The translations under genes and the position numbers were made by a program. DNA of 64,000 nt from Hsuehochloa calcarea (lineage: Eukaryota; Streptophyta; Magnoliopsida; Poales; Poaceae): NCBI GenBank assembly GCA_036346395.1, contig CM070611.1:23694473-23758472 (forward strand), written 5' to 3'. Of the stretch, positions 24,519-34,493 are shown one piece after another. Below the pieces are notes generated by a model. It made no database searches. It saw only the letters and a list, made by a program, of their open reading frames with translations, and was not told where the DNA came from. How positions within the stretch are numbered: the first letter of the stretch is position 1; each line of letters starts with the position of its first letter.

Positions 24519-25253
24519 GTTTTTAAGAAAAAGATAGACATTGATGGAAATGTTCACATCTATAAGGCATGATTGGTGGCAAAAGGTTTCAAGCAAATTC
24601 AAGGTGTTGATTATGATGAGACGTTTTCGCCTGTCGCTATGCTAAAGTCTATACGGATCCTCCTAGCGATTTTTCCTATTTCGACTACGAGATTTGGCAG
24701 ATGGATGTCAAAACGGCTTTCCTAAATGGAAATCTAAGCGAGGATGTGTACATGACACAGCCTGAGGGTTTTGTTCATCCAAAAAATGCTGGGAGAATAT
24801 GCAATCTTCAGAAGTCCATTTATGGATTGAAGCAAGCATCTCAGAGTTGGAATCTTCGTTTTGATAAAGCAGTCAAAGGGTTTGGTTTCATCAAGAATGA
24901 AGAAGAGGCTTGTGTTTACAATGCTAGATGACATATTATTGATCGGAAATGATATTCCAATGCTAGAAGCTGTGAAGTCTTCATTGAGAAAAAGTTTCTC
25001 AATGAAAGATTTCGGAGAGGCAGCTTACATTTTGGGCATAAAGATCTATTGAGATATATCAAAGAGGCTAATTGGATTAAGCCAAAGTACATACACTGAC
25101 AGAGTATTGAAACGGTTCAATATGCAAGACTCCAAGAAAGGTTTCTTGCCTATGTCACATGGCATTAGTATTAGCAAGACTCACTGTGCTTCAACACTTG
25201 ATGAGCAAAAGAAGATGAGTGTGATTCCATAGGCCTCAGCCATCGGATCCATC
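24519..25253 (+). pseudogene. RT4 reverse transcriptase with damaged catalytic region
   Basis: Pieces include FKKKIDIDGNVHIYKA, GVDYDETFSPVA, MDVKTAFLNGNLSEDVYM (24701 on) and SIYGLKQASQSWNLRF. The frame ends at 24929; the next bases read LDDILLIGND in a different frame. The segment normally found before the DD pair is missing, so the catalytic box has lost its first half. Later parts (KSFSMKDFGEAAYILGIKIY, RVLKRFNMQDSKKG) are interrupted by stops. No active enzyme can come from this copy. Confidence 0.9.
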
Positions 25254-25904
25254 ATGTATGCTATACTTTGTACGCGCCCAGATATTTCATATGCTCTAAG
25301 TGTTACGAGCAGGTATCAATCTAGCCCCGGTCTAGCTCACTGGGTGGCTGTAAATAATATTCTTAAGTACTTTAGAAGGACTAAGGATATGTTCCTTATT
25401 TTTAGAGGTGAAGAAGAGCTCATTGTAAAAGGTTACACCGATGCTAGTTTCCAAACTGATAAAGATGATAGCAGATCGCAGTCTGGTTTTGTGTTCTGCC
25501 TCAATGGAGGGGCACTGAGCTGGAAAATTTCCAAGGAAGAGACGGTAGCTGATTCGAAAACTGAGACCGAGTATATTGCAGCTTCTAAAGCCGCAAAGGA
25601 AGCTGTTTGCATTAGAAAATTTGTTTTTGAGTTGGGTGTGATCCCTAGTGTGTCTAGTCCAGTGGATCTCTATTGTGATAATAGTGGAGCCATTGCGCAA
25701 GCAAAGGAGCCTAGGTCACACCAAAAGTCCAAACATGTACTTCGGTGCTATCACCTTATCCGTGAGATCATTGATAGGGGTGAAGTGAAGATTTGCAAGG
25801 TGCACACGGATTTGAATGTTGCTGATCCGTTAACAAAGCCTCTCCCACAACCAAAGCATGAGACACACACGAGTGCAATGGGTATTAGATACTTACATGA
25901 TTGA
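25254..25904 (+). pseudogene. RT4 RNase H
   Basis: This 216-residue frame is the longest intact part of RT4. It has RPDISYALSVTSRYQ (residues 9-23), the catalytic region GYTDASFQTD (about 61-70), TETEYIAAS (Glu), DLYCDNSGAIA (Asp) and HVLRCYHLIREII, all typical of copia RNase H. It ends at a natural-looking stop (25902-25904). It would be the C-terminus of the polyprotein and has no start signal of its own. Confidence 0.92.
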
Positions 25905-26861
25905 CTCTAGTGTGAGTGGGAGATAATTGTATCAAGTCTATGTTTATGAAATTTTGAATAAGGTGTTATTTGGTTCCTTGAATAATGATTGTATGCATTG
26001 ATTGACAAGTATGTGACTTGTTCGTAAAACTCTTTGTTTTATTTAATGTTATTCTAAAGATCCCTGGTCTTATGTCATTACGTGGGACAACAATGATTTA
26101 TGGATTAGCACATGTATTGATTGATTATCATGTTTCATGGATCATGGATATAGCAATATCAAATCAATAATGTCGACACATGTTAGAGAACATGGTGTTG
26201 GATTGACCCACTCCGAGGCATTGCTGGGATTGTTATGTTAATATGTGCCATCAAGCGATCTCGAGTGGTATACCTACTGGATCCTTCGACCTGAAATCGC
26301 CATTGTTTTTCACTGTGTGTAGTGGTGCGCTTTGGGGCTGCCAAACACTACTCCGTAACTGGGTAGCTATAAAAGTAGTCTTCAGGTGTGTCATGAAACA
26401 TAGAATGGGATGTGAGCGGATTAAGATGGAATTTGCCCCTCCTACATAACAGGAGAGATATCTCTGGGCCCCTCGATGTGGTTGGATTAGGGAAGTGCAT
26501 GGCCATGCCAAGGTGATTAAAGAGTTAATCACAATGTGACTAAAGGGTTAGTCATGAGTTGTAATCCACCACAAGATCGAGTAAATGGTTGAGCTATCAC
26601 AAGGGTGGCATGAATCCCGCCTTAAGTTCGACTGGTACCATGTGTCAAAGGGATCCAAGTATGTGTATATCAACGTTTAGCCGATATGATCTTTATGTGT
26701 ATTCGGGAGCCAATATGCCCTGCTAGGTGCCATTATTGACTTATGGCTTGAAAAGGGTTTTCGGGTCATGGCGTCTACACATGAACCTAACGGGTCACAC
26801 ACTTAAGGGGTTGGAATTGGAGAGCTTGCCTATATGATTGTCTCTAGTGCAAGTGGGAGAT
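25905..26861 (+). other. RT4 3' untranslated part and polypurine tract
   Basis: No coding sequence is recognised over about 950 bp. A purine-rich AAGTGGGAGATTG stretch (26851-26861) directly precedes the 3' LTR; a similar AGTGTGAGTGGGAGATAAT string follows the pol stop at 25910. Confidence 0.75.
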
Positions 26862-27003
26862 TGTTAGTGTTGTGCCCAAGAGGCAATCATAAACAATACG
26901 GTTTTATAGGCTAAGAGGGATATTGATCCATATGGGACTAGGGTTCTATTGGACCTACAACGTGGAAGCCCATTAGCATACTTTATAAATATATAGAGGC
27001 GGG
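26862..27003 (+). repeat. RT4 3' LTR, first part
   Basis: It matches 15975-16115 of the 5' LTR and stops at GCGGG, the RT6 insertion site. Confidence 0.94.
26999..27003. repeat. Left target-site duplication of RT6 (GCGGG)
   Basis: GCGGG precedes RT6 and recurs at 30009-30013. The uninterrupted 5' LTR of RT4 has a single GCGGG at the same place. Confidence 0.95.
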
Positions 27004-30000
27004 TGTCGGGACCCGAAAATACATCTCAGGAACCCTCTGTGTATTCTGAACTAGTCCCAGATCAGTAGCTAGCTCACACAGGAAACAGTGATGGAATACC
27101 ATCCATTTATTCGATTTAACTAGAAAGATCTCAAAATAACAAATAATAATAACTGGACCTTATGGTCAATGTTTACTTAAGTTGCCACGCAGGGCTAAAG
27201 AAACAAATAAACTCTTGCAGCGGAACGAGAAACTTGGAAAGGCCAATCAACATGCCCACAGGCAATCGAGTGGAGAACGCATCCTAATCCGCAAAACCTT
27301 CAACGTCTTGATTCTGGAAGAACTCCTGTGCAGCTTGATATTCTTCAACTGATCAACAAAGGCATGAGCCGTGAGTACATAAAGCACTCAGCAGGCCGTA
27401 GGGAAATGTATGCAAATAGTATTCATGCAAGGCTTACCAAAGGTTAGCTGTATGGTTCTTTTGCAGAAAACAGCATTTAACAAATACCGTAAATAGATTG
27501 AAATGTGAGACTTGAAAAGAATACTAAATAAGTAAACAAGTTCTTTGAAACAACCAGTGAACTAACCATTCACTGACCAACCAACAAATGACCAGTGAAC
27601 TCCCCGTTCACCAATCAACAAACCACCAAGTGAATTACCCATTCACCGAACAAACATTATATTCATCAAGTGAACTTCCCATTCACACTCCGACTCATTT
27701 TGGAAGAAACTCTATCTCCGTGTGAAATTCGAGCACGTCCATAACCGCGACACGGCTATTCAATAGTTTTACACACTCTGCGAGAGGTTGTGCGGCTTGA
27801 CCCACAAGACACGACTTCTCTAGTTGGTTTGGCATCCGTCGATACCACTCGCCACTACCTTGGGTAGCGAGGCTAGAGTGCGTGACAAAGCCTTTACAAA
27901 GCTCTTTCTTAACCCATTACGCCCGCTAAGGTTTCAACACTTGAATGTCTCCATCCGACTAGACAGGCCCCCTCTTGCGTGAGTGAGCACGTGCCGTAAC
28001 TCACTCTTCCAAGACAGAACCAAAATTAAGACATTGCAAATTAATCGGCGAGTCCCACCCATACGGGACATGTGGTTGTGCAGTTAAGGCTCGATTCAAT
28101 GGCGCACAAGATTAAGTCCTTGACAAGTTACTCAGGCGATCTTTCCACAAACCCACAACGTGCTAAATCCACACCCTCAATCCACCATCCACTCGCCTGA
28201 GCGAAAATAGTTTTGTTCAAAAGAAACCATTGACATTCCCTGTCATGGTACATAAGTTTTAACAACAGTGGCTAACCACCACAATTCCATAAATCATTAA
28301 ATCCAAATTTAACATTATGACACATGTGATGATGAACCCATCGAGACTAGGCTTGACTAAGCACTAATACGATACCCATGTTGGTGATACAAATATGTCC
28401 AACTAAAATTATCCAAGCTAGGGTGACCAAGGATTCATGGCATTCAAATGTTCAATGGAGGTATAATGACAACAGGTAATAACTAAACCCAAAACAATTG
28501 ATATAAAGATAGCATGCAGTTGTATAAAACAATATACTTTTGAAATCATAGGATCAATATGATCAAAGGACTACGGCTTGCCTTGGAATAAATTCTGGGA
28601 TTGATCTTGATCTTGGTGTGCTTCTCCTTGTTCAAAACTTCCCGAAGTAGCAACGTCTACTCGCAAAACAAGTAAATAGAATAAATAAAAATCAAACAGA
28701 GATAAAACCAACTGCAAAAATTAAATAAAAATCATAAATAAATAGAGCTCGAATTTAGACGAATTTACAAATTTGAATGGGCTCAATCGGAGTTCGGATG
28801 CCAAAGATATGGGCTTTGGAAGATTGAAAATAAATCAAAACCCTAATTTGGATTTTAATTTAATTTCCTGATTTATTTTTCAACAGGAAAACGAAGATTA
28901 ATGCGTCGCCTTGGTATCTTGACACATGGTCGACAAATGAGGCAAAAGGCTGAGGTGGCGGCTGACTTGGCATGACCTGGTACCGGTTCACCGTGGACCA
29001 CGTCCACCGAAGGGAAAGCTTGGGAGGGAGCAGCGGCCTGCCACGTGGCGACACGCGGCGTTAGACGGCCGCCGCGCAGCAGATCGAGGAGGTGGCGGTG
29101 AGGTGGCTTGCCACGTTAGCCTGAGAGCAAACGCAGAGGAGGCGATGGCGGTGGTCGGACGGCCCGCGGCGGCGAACGCAGCGGCGTGGTGGCGGCGAGG
29201 CGTGGCAAAGCGGAAAGCCGGGAGGTGGCGAAGGCGAGGAGGGTGGTGGTCGGGTCGGGCGACGACGGCTCACCGGTGGCGATGAAGAGATGACGGCGGT
29301 GGCGGCGGTGTTTTGTCGGACGGTAGGCGAGGGTATTGCGGCGGCGATGGCGTTGGTGGCGAGGCGAGGAGCTCTAGGCGGGAATTGCGGCGGCGGCGGC
29401 GGCGACCGTCGATGGTGTTTCGGCAATGAGGCGCCGGGGCGGAGGAAGGAGGCCGGCAACCTTGGGGCTTCGAGAGCGGAGGACAGGGCGAGGAAAACCG
29501 GAGGGTCTCGGGGCTTTTTATAGCGGAGGAGGAGGAGATCGACTTCGAGATCGGCGGCGGCAAAGGCGGCCGGACTCGAGCTTCGGGGCGAAGACGAAGA
29601 CGACGTGGCGGCGTGGTATGGGCCACCGGGCAATGAAGAAGGCGGGCGGGGCAAGCGGCTGAAAAGGCGGGGAGATGGGCGGCGCGGAGGTTGGGCGAAA
29701 TGATGATGGGCTTGACTCACATCGCTCTTAGGAATTTTAATATATTTTCTTTTATAAAATACTGAAAATCCAAATGGCAATTAGAAAATAGCAAATGCAC
29801 TCAGAAAAATTCTAGAAAATTCTAGAAAATATATCTAAGCCTATAGAATCCAAATAAAATAATTTTGATAATAGTTGATGTTGGAATTAATCATGTTAAA
29901 TTGTTTTGATCTCTGAAATTTCTAATTAAGCTTTAACTTTAGTAGAAAAATTCAAATAGTTATTTTTCTTTTAAAACATTAAAACATACCAAATTTTTGG

Positions 30001-30008
30001 ATGTTACA
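27004..30008 (-). mobile_element. RT6: solo gypsy-type LTR (3005 bp) in RT4 3' LTR
   Basis: It starts TGTCGGGACCC, ends TGGATGTTACA, is bounded by perfect GCGGG duplications and has no interior, so it is a solo LTR left by LTR-LTR recombination. Its last 300 bp match the RT2 LTR (8990-9254), so it belongs to the RT2 family, and gives that family's LTR length as about 3 kb. The GC-rich stretch 29030-29700 yields long frames on both strands (for example 29061-29780) rich in Pro, Arg and Ser; they have no domain and reflect base composition. Confidence 0.95.
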
Positions 30009-30013
30009 GCGGG

Positions 30014-30424
30014 GCTGCAGGTACAAGATGATAAACCCTGGCCGCCACCTCCCCTTGGCCGTGTCCCGAAACCCTAGCCGAGCACGCGGTGCTAGCACAC
30101 CAGTGCACGACGTTCCATCCCGAACGTGTGGACTCCGTGGAGGCGCCACGGCTTCTTTATTCTTCTTTGTCTTTGATTAAAAGCGCAAGGCTATTGCGTA
30201 GGACTCGAGGAGGAGACATTCGATTCGTGAAAGGATCGATCGCTTCTTCTTCATCAACGCAGATCTCGTTGGACCGCTTGCTCCAACTCTTCTTCATTCG
30301 CACGCATGCAAGCAATAAGCATCTAGTGGTAACTATCCATAACACCCTTACACGTATGTTTTCTGGTTGAACATGGTAGAAAATCAATTGTTGTAGCTAG
30401 CGTAGCCTACCTGTTCACCTTTCA
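30014..30424 (+). repeat. RT4 3' LTR, second part
   Basis: It continues the LTR after RT6, matching about 16116-16511, and ends CACCTTTCA. GTCTT follows at 30425-30429. Confidence 0.94.
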
Positions 30425-30513
30425 GTCTTGCCTATTTATATTCCCACACTAGCCATCATTTCTCTCATAGACAGTTAAGTCTAAAATTTGAGAGACCAAG
30501 CTCTAATACCACT
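30425..30513 (-). pseudogene. RT3 gag start, leader and primer site
   Basis: Across the RT4 insertion, RT3 gag continues here. Its likely start codon is at 30478-30476, opening MREMMASVG, with an in-frame TAA near 30446 before joining KTPLFDG at 15969. The primer site (coding strand TGGTATTAGAGC, 30500-30511) lies about 20 bp upstream. It varies at one base from the other Met-tRNA sites in the window. Confidence 0.8.
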
Positions 30514-31461
30514 TGTAGGATCAAGGATAATTGACTCGAGGGGGGTGAATAGGAGGTTTTTTAAAATGTTCTACTAATTAACAATTTTAACAAAATTATG
30601 AACTTGTCAAAACTAAATACAGTTATAGCCAGGCAATTCTACACAAGTAAAATTCTAGAATTATAAATACGAAAGAGTAAAGACAATAAATAAACCACAA
30701 TGGAGACAATGATGTTTTTCCCGTGGTATCGAAGACTTGCCGGTCTTCACTAGTCCACGTTGAGAAAGCTTGAACGAATCAAGACGGCTCCACAAATTAA
30801 GACTCAACTCTCGATCACTAGAGTTGATCTTCCTCCGCTCCGGAGTTGGCGAACACAACACCAATCACAAACCCTTGCCGGGTTACTTCAGAAGCTTCTT
30901 TGAAGTGATCACCGCGTAACCTCTTCTCCAAGCCGTATAGGTGTGGCAAGCACCAAGTGTAACAAATCGTAGCGCTCTCTTGAAGACAATCAAGTGCTAA
31001 GAGATCTACTAATGATGCAATGCACTTGACTAGCTCTCAACTACCTCAAAATGTGAACTCAATGCAAATGAGTAGAAGAGAGAGCACCAAAACCTTAAGT
31101 GTATTCAATATGGCCAAAAGACCCTGGGCTTGGTGCAGGTGGGGGTATATTTATAGCCTCCAACCATAAATCTAGCAGTTATAACCACTTTCTTGAAAAA
31201 ATTAGGATTTGCGGTAGTACCACTGTTGAAACCCGTTACTACATATTTTTGGCTCAACGGTCGGAATATTAACATTTAATGCTCTGAACTAGCTGTTACA
31301 CATAAAGTTACAGTACTACCACCAACTAGAAATCGGTACTACCACATCGTAGTAGTACCGCTCAGTTAGAATGAAGCTACCATTTTCTAGAGTTCAAGAT
31401 TTCTCGAAAACACCTTCTCTGGAAAAAAAAAAACGTATCGCCATGTAAATATGAGTACAAC
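30514..31461 (-). repeat. RT3 5' LTR, first part
   Basis: The LTR begins TGTAGGATCAAGG, like the TGTAGGACCGG start of RT8 and RT9, which includes a shared GGGGGGTGAATAGG. It contains several GGTACTACC/GGTAGTACC motifs (31210-31360). It is interrupted by RT7 near 31461. No gene is seen. Confidence 0.85.
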
Positions 31462-31488
31462 CGCACAAGGAGCGGTCGAAGGGGGGAC

Positions 31489-31489
<1 letters not shown>

Positions 31490-31537
<48 letters not shown>
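31490..31537. repeat. (TA)n microsatellite
   Basis: About 24 uninterrupted TA units. The matching site in the other LTR (36953-36968) has only about eight. Confidence 0.95.
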
Positions 31538-31540
<3 letters not shown>

Positions 31541-31759
31541 AGTAAAATAAAATAAGTGCAAAAAGAAAAAGGGAAACACAAAACCATTCGCCCCCTCCAT
31601 GTCACGGCACAAGGAGCGGTCGAAGGGGGGGATGGTACCAGGCCTGCAACGGCCCACAGCGGGAACATCACAAAGTAAGTCAAATACACCACCGATGGTT
31701 CCACTGCAGCTCGCCGTCTACCTCAACTTCACCCCCGCGGGTTCCGCCTCTGCTCGCCG

Positions 31760-32190
31760 CCTGCCTCGAAGGCTATGCCTCAGCGTGGCAGCCGCGTCGA
31801 CTTCACCCTTGCTGGGTCCGCCGCAGCTCGCCGCCTGCCTCAAAGGCTATGCCTCGGCATGGCAGCCCCGCGTCGACCGCCCTTCTTTTTTCCGCCGCGC
31901 CGCCACCCGCCTCGAAGGCTATGCCTCGGCGTGGCGGCCGCGTCGACTTCACCCTTCTTTGGTTCCACCGCCTCGCCGCCGCGCCTCGAAGGCTATGCCT
32001 CGAAGATGGCGGCCCCACGTCGACCGCCCTTGCTGGTTCCGCCGCCGCCGCGCGCCTCGAAGGCTATGCCTCGGCGTGGCGGCCCCGCGTCGACTTCGCC
32101 CTTGCTGGTTCCGCCGCTGCTCGCCGCCCGCCTCAAAGGCTATGCCTCGGCGTGGCGGCCCCGCGTCGACTTCGCCCTCGTGGGCTACCG
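31760..32190. repeat. 74-bp tandem repeat in RT7 5' LTR, six copies
   Basis: The anchor GGCTATGCCTC occurs at 31771, 31845, 31917, 31991, 32062 and 32138 (spacing 71-76 bp). Units differ by substitutions and short indels. All frames are open on both strands (for example 31599-32264, 31775-32518), giving Pro/Arg/Ala-rich nonsense peptides. Confidence 0.9.
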
Positions 32191-32699
32191 CCATAACAGG
32201 CCACCCGCTTCCAGGACTCATGACGATCCCTTCTGGGGTATCCCGACTCCCGAGGGGCCGGTAGCAACGAGGGTGCGTCCGCTCGCCCCTCGACATCACG
32301 GGATCCGTCCTCGTAACCCCGGATCAAGCAGACGTGGGAGTTGTCGTAGCCAGACACCAGGGGGTGCCCCGCACCCTCGGGTCATCAGGAATACCATTGT
32401 TCCATCAGGGATACCGCACCTATGTAAACCAAGTCGATACGGATTAATATGGACAAATGTACCTAAATACCCTCTCTCTCTCTTTCTCTCTCTCTTGGTC
32501 GTGAGGGCAAGAAGGTAAATGTCCCTTCTTGCCCTCCTATATATTGAGCCCCATGGGCATGTAAAAGGGGGATCTCCTCTCATTCACAGGAATGACAATA
32601 GACATGCATACTCAATGTTTGGATCATCTCCCTTCGATCCTCTCTCAAGATAAAAAGGGTACTGAGTACCCACAGTCTAGTCTTTTTTTACTACGACAG

Positions 32700-32715
32700 T
32701 TGGCGCCGTCCGTGC
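32700..32715 (+). other. RT7 primer-site-like sequence
   Basis: TGGCGCCGTCCGTGCG lies one base after the LTR. It begins like the TGGCGCC primer sites of plant Tat/Athila-type gypsy elements and differs from the Met-tRNA sites elsewhere in the window. The tRNA is not identified. Confidence 0.65.
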
Positions 32716-32829
32716 GGATCAAACAAGAAGCTACACAAAAAGAGTCAAAACTATTCCTCAGCCAGAAGGCCCAGATCACCCTCGGGTCCACTTCGGTCGT
32801 CACGCGAAGGCCAAAATCACATTCGGCAT

Positions 32830-33600
32830 CGTCACCTGAAGTCACTCTCCCACCGAAGCCCATCGGTAATCAACCCCTCGGGGAGCCTCAACCCCCTTCG
32901 GCTGCCTTCGGCTCCCTTCGGCCCCGCCTTCAGCTAGAGCCGCCTCGGCACAACCGCCGCCACGGGGTCCGCTGCCCGGGGTGCCGTCCACCACGCCGCC
33001 TTCGCGCTAGCCGGTGCCGCCGCCGCCCACTCCGCCTCCGGCCGCCGTCTAGCGCCGCCTCGGCACCATCGTCGCCTCAGGGTCCGACGCCCGGGGTGTC
33101 GTCCACCACCCGAAGTCGAGCTTCTCCTCCGGCACCCTTCGGCGGCCACCGCTAAAGCCCACTCTGTCTTCGGCCCTCTGCCTTCGGCCGTCACCCGAAG
33201 GACTAAACCACCTTCGGCAGCACCACCCGAAGTCGAGCTTCTCCTCCGGCACCCTTCGGCCCCGCCTTCGGCTAGCGCCGCCTCGGCACAACCGACACCT
33301 CGGGATCCGCCGCCCGGGGTGCCGTCCACCACGCCGCCTTCGGCCTTCACCGCTAGCCTTCGGCTGCCACCGTTGAAGCCCCTCCGCCTTCGGCCGCCTC
33401 CGCCGCCTGCCGAAGCCCACTCCGTCTTTGGACCTCTACCTTCGACTGTCACCTGAAGGACTAAACCACCTCGGATTCACCCTTCGGCCGCTGTCGCCTC
33501 GGGCAACCTCCCCGCCGCCCGCCTTCGACCTCGGGCGCCGCCTCGATCGCCGCCTCGAGCGCCCCTTCGGAGGCCCCCTCGGGTTCACCCAAGGCCCCTT
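32830..33600. repeat. CCTTCGG/CCGAAGG-rich region in RT7
   Basis: The short palindrome-forming words CCTTCGG and CCGAAGG recur dozens of times, separated by CGCC-rich spacers. A unit of about 117 bp starting CACCCGAAGTCGAGCTTC occurs at about 33109 and 33226. Open frames over it (32592-33155, 32934-33452) are repetitive and have no domain. Confidence 0.8.
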
Positions 33601-33609
33601 CGCCGGCTC

Positions 33610-34100
33610 CGCCTCCGAAGAGCAGTCAGCTGTGAAGTTCCTTGCCCTCACAAGTGACATTATCGATGCTACGTTCGGGCCAAAACATGAGGAGTCCATG
33701 GACACAAATCTGTCCCTTGCAATTGCATATCGACTGATGGAGAGGTACTTCATTCTGCCCTACTCATATGTTGATTATTGCATCGTTTAGGTGCGTTTTA
33801 CTATTGTGAGATATACAGATCCTATCCTGAGGGTAAAGAGTTACCTTTAATTCCATGCTGCTGTGCTATCTTAGTATTGCATAGGAGAATCTCGACAAGA
33901 GTTGCAGTTGCCGCAATTATTTTCTTGCCGGCACGCTTCTGGTTTCGAGGTCAATCTGGGGGCAGCATAGATCGAATATAGGAATACTTTGAAATAGAAA
34001 AATGACTACATAGAATTATAAGACAAACCCTACTTACAACATAGATTTTTTCACCAAAATTGATGTTTTATCCAATCCTGAGATCGTGGTATCAATTCAG
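33610..34100 (+). other. Single-copy island inside RT7
   Basis: Between the GC-rich repeats is about 490 bp of balanced composition. One frame reads on from the repeats for about 57 residues (SAVKFLALTSDIIDATFG, then LAIAYRLMERYFILPYSY) to a stop at 33788-33790, directly followed by AGGTGCG, a splice-donor-like string. I do not recognise the protein. It could be a captured host fragment or a remnant of the ancestral element. Confidence 0.4.
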
Positions 34101-34110
34101 AATAGCCGAA

Positions 34111-34490
34111 GTGTGCAATGCATAAGCCCACCACGGTGGCAACAAAGACGCCGAGCGTGGCTCCTAGCCGCGGCGCACACTACCCCACTCTCCAGAGTAT
34201 GCAGTGCATAAGCCCACCATGGTGGCAACAAAGACGCCGAGCGTGGCTCCGAGCCCTAGCGCACACTGCCCCACTCTCCGGAGTGTGCAGTGCATAAGCC
34301 CACCACGGTGGCAACAAAGACGCCGAGCGTGGCTTCGAGCCCCGGCGCACACTGCCCCACTCTCCGGAGTGTGCAGTGCATAAGCCCACCACGGTGGCAA
34401 CAAAGACGCCGAGCGTGGCTCCGAGCCCCGGCGCACACTACCTCACTCCACAGAGCGTGCAGTGCGTAAGCCCACCACAGTGGCAACAGA
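34111..34490. repeat. 86-bp tandem array in RT7
   Basis: Units start near 34111, 34197, 34283, 34369 and 34455 with an exact 86-bp period, each beginning GTGTGCAGTGCATAAGCCCA with minor changes. There are four full copies and a partial one that runs into the 103-bp array. Confidence 0.95.
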
Positions 34491-34493
34491 CAC

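Larger units (their letters stand above)
15975..30424 (+). mobile_element. RT4: Ty1/copia LTR retrotransposon with two nested LTR insertions
   Basis: RT4 has a 5' LTR (15975-16511), Met-tRNA primer site, a long leader, copia-type gag-pol on the plus strand (21981-25904), a 3' untranslated part, a polypurine tract and a 3' LTR (26862-27003 plus 30014-30424). It is flanked by the 5-bp duplication GTCTT. RT5 is inserted in the leader and RT6 in the 3' LTR. Removing both leaves an element of about 7.4 kb. It differs from the SIRE-like elements by its small gag with one CCHC knuckle and by a short 0.54-kb LTR. Frameshifts and stops make it inactive. Confidence 0.95.
31462..32698 (+). repeat. RT7 5' LTR
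   Basis: It contains a long (TA)n run (31490-31537), six copies of a 71-76 bp repeat (31760-32190), a CT-rich run (32468-32496) and a TATA-like TATATATT at 32538-32545. The left end is unusual: GCACAAGGAGCGGTCGAAGG occurs at 31462 and again at 31607. The outer boundary is therefore approximate. Confidence 0.8.

Noticed and set aside
29061..29780. 239-codon minus-strand frame rich in Pro, Ser and Arg, with overlapping plus-strand frames
   Set aside because: It lies in the GC-rich part of the RT6 LTR, is open in several frames at once and has no domain. The composition explains it.
31599..32518. Frames of 115-247 codons on both strands at the start of RT7
   Set aside because: They follow the 74-bp tandem repeat in all phases and recur at 37126-37778 in the other LTR.
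32592..33452. Pro/Arg-rich frame of 187 codons and Gly-rich minus-strand frames
   Set aside because: They are generated by CCTTCGG words, with low complexity and no recognisable domain.
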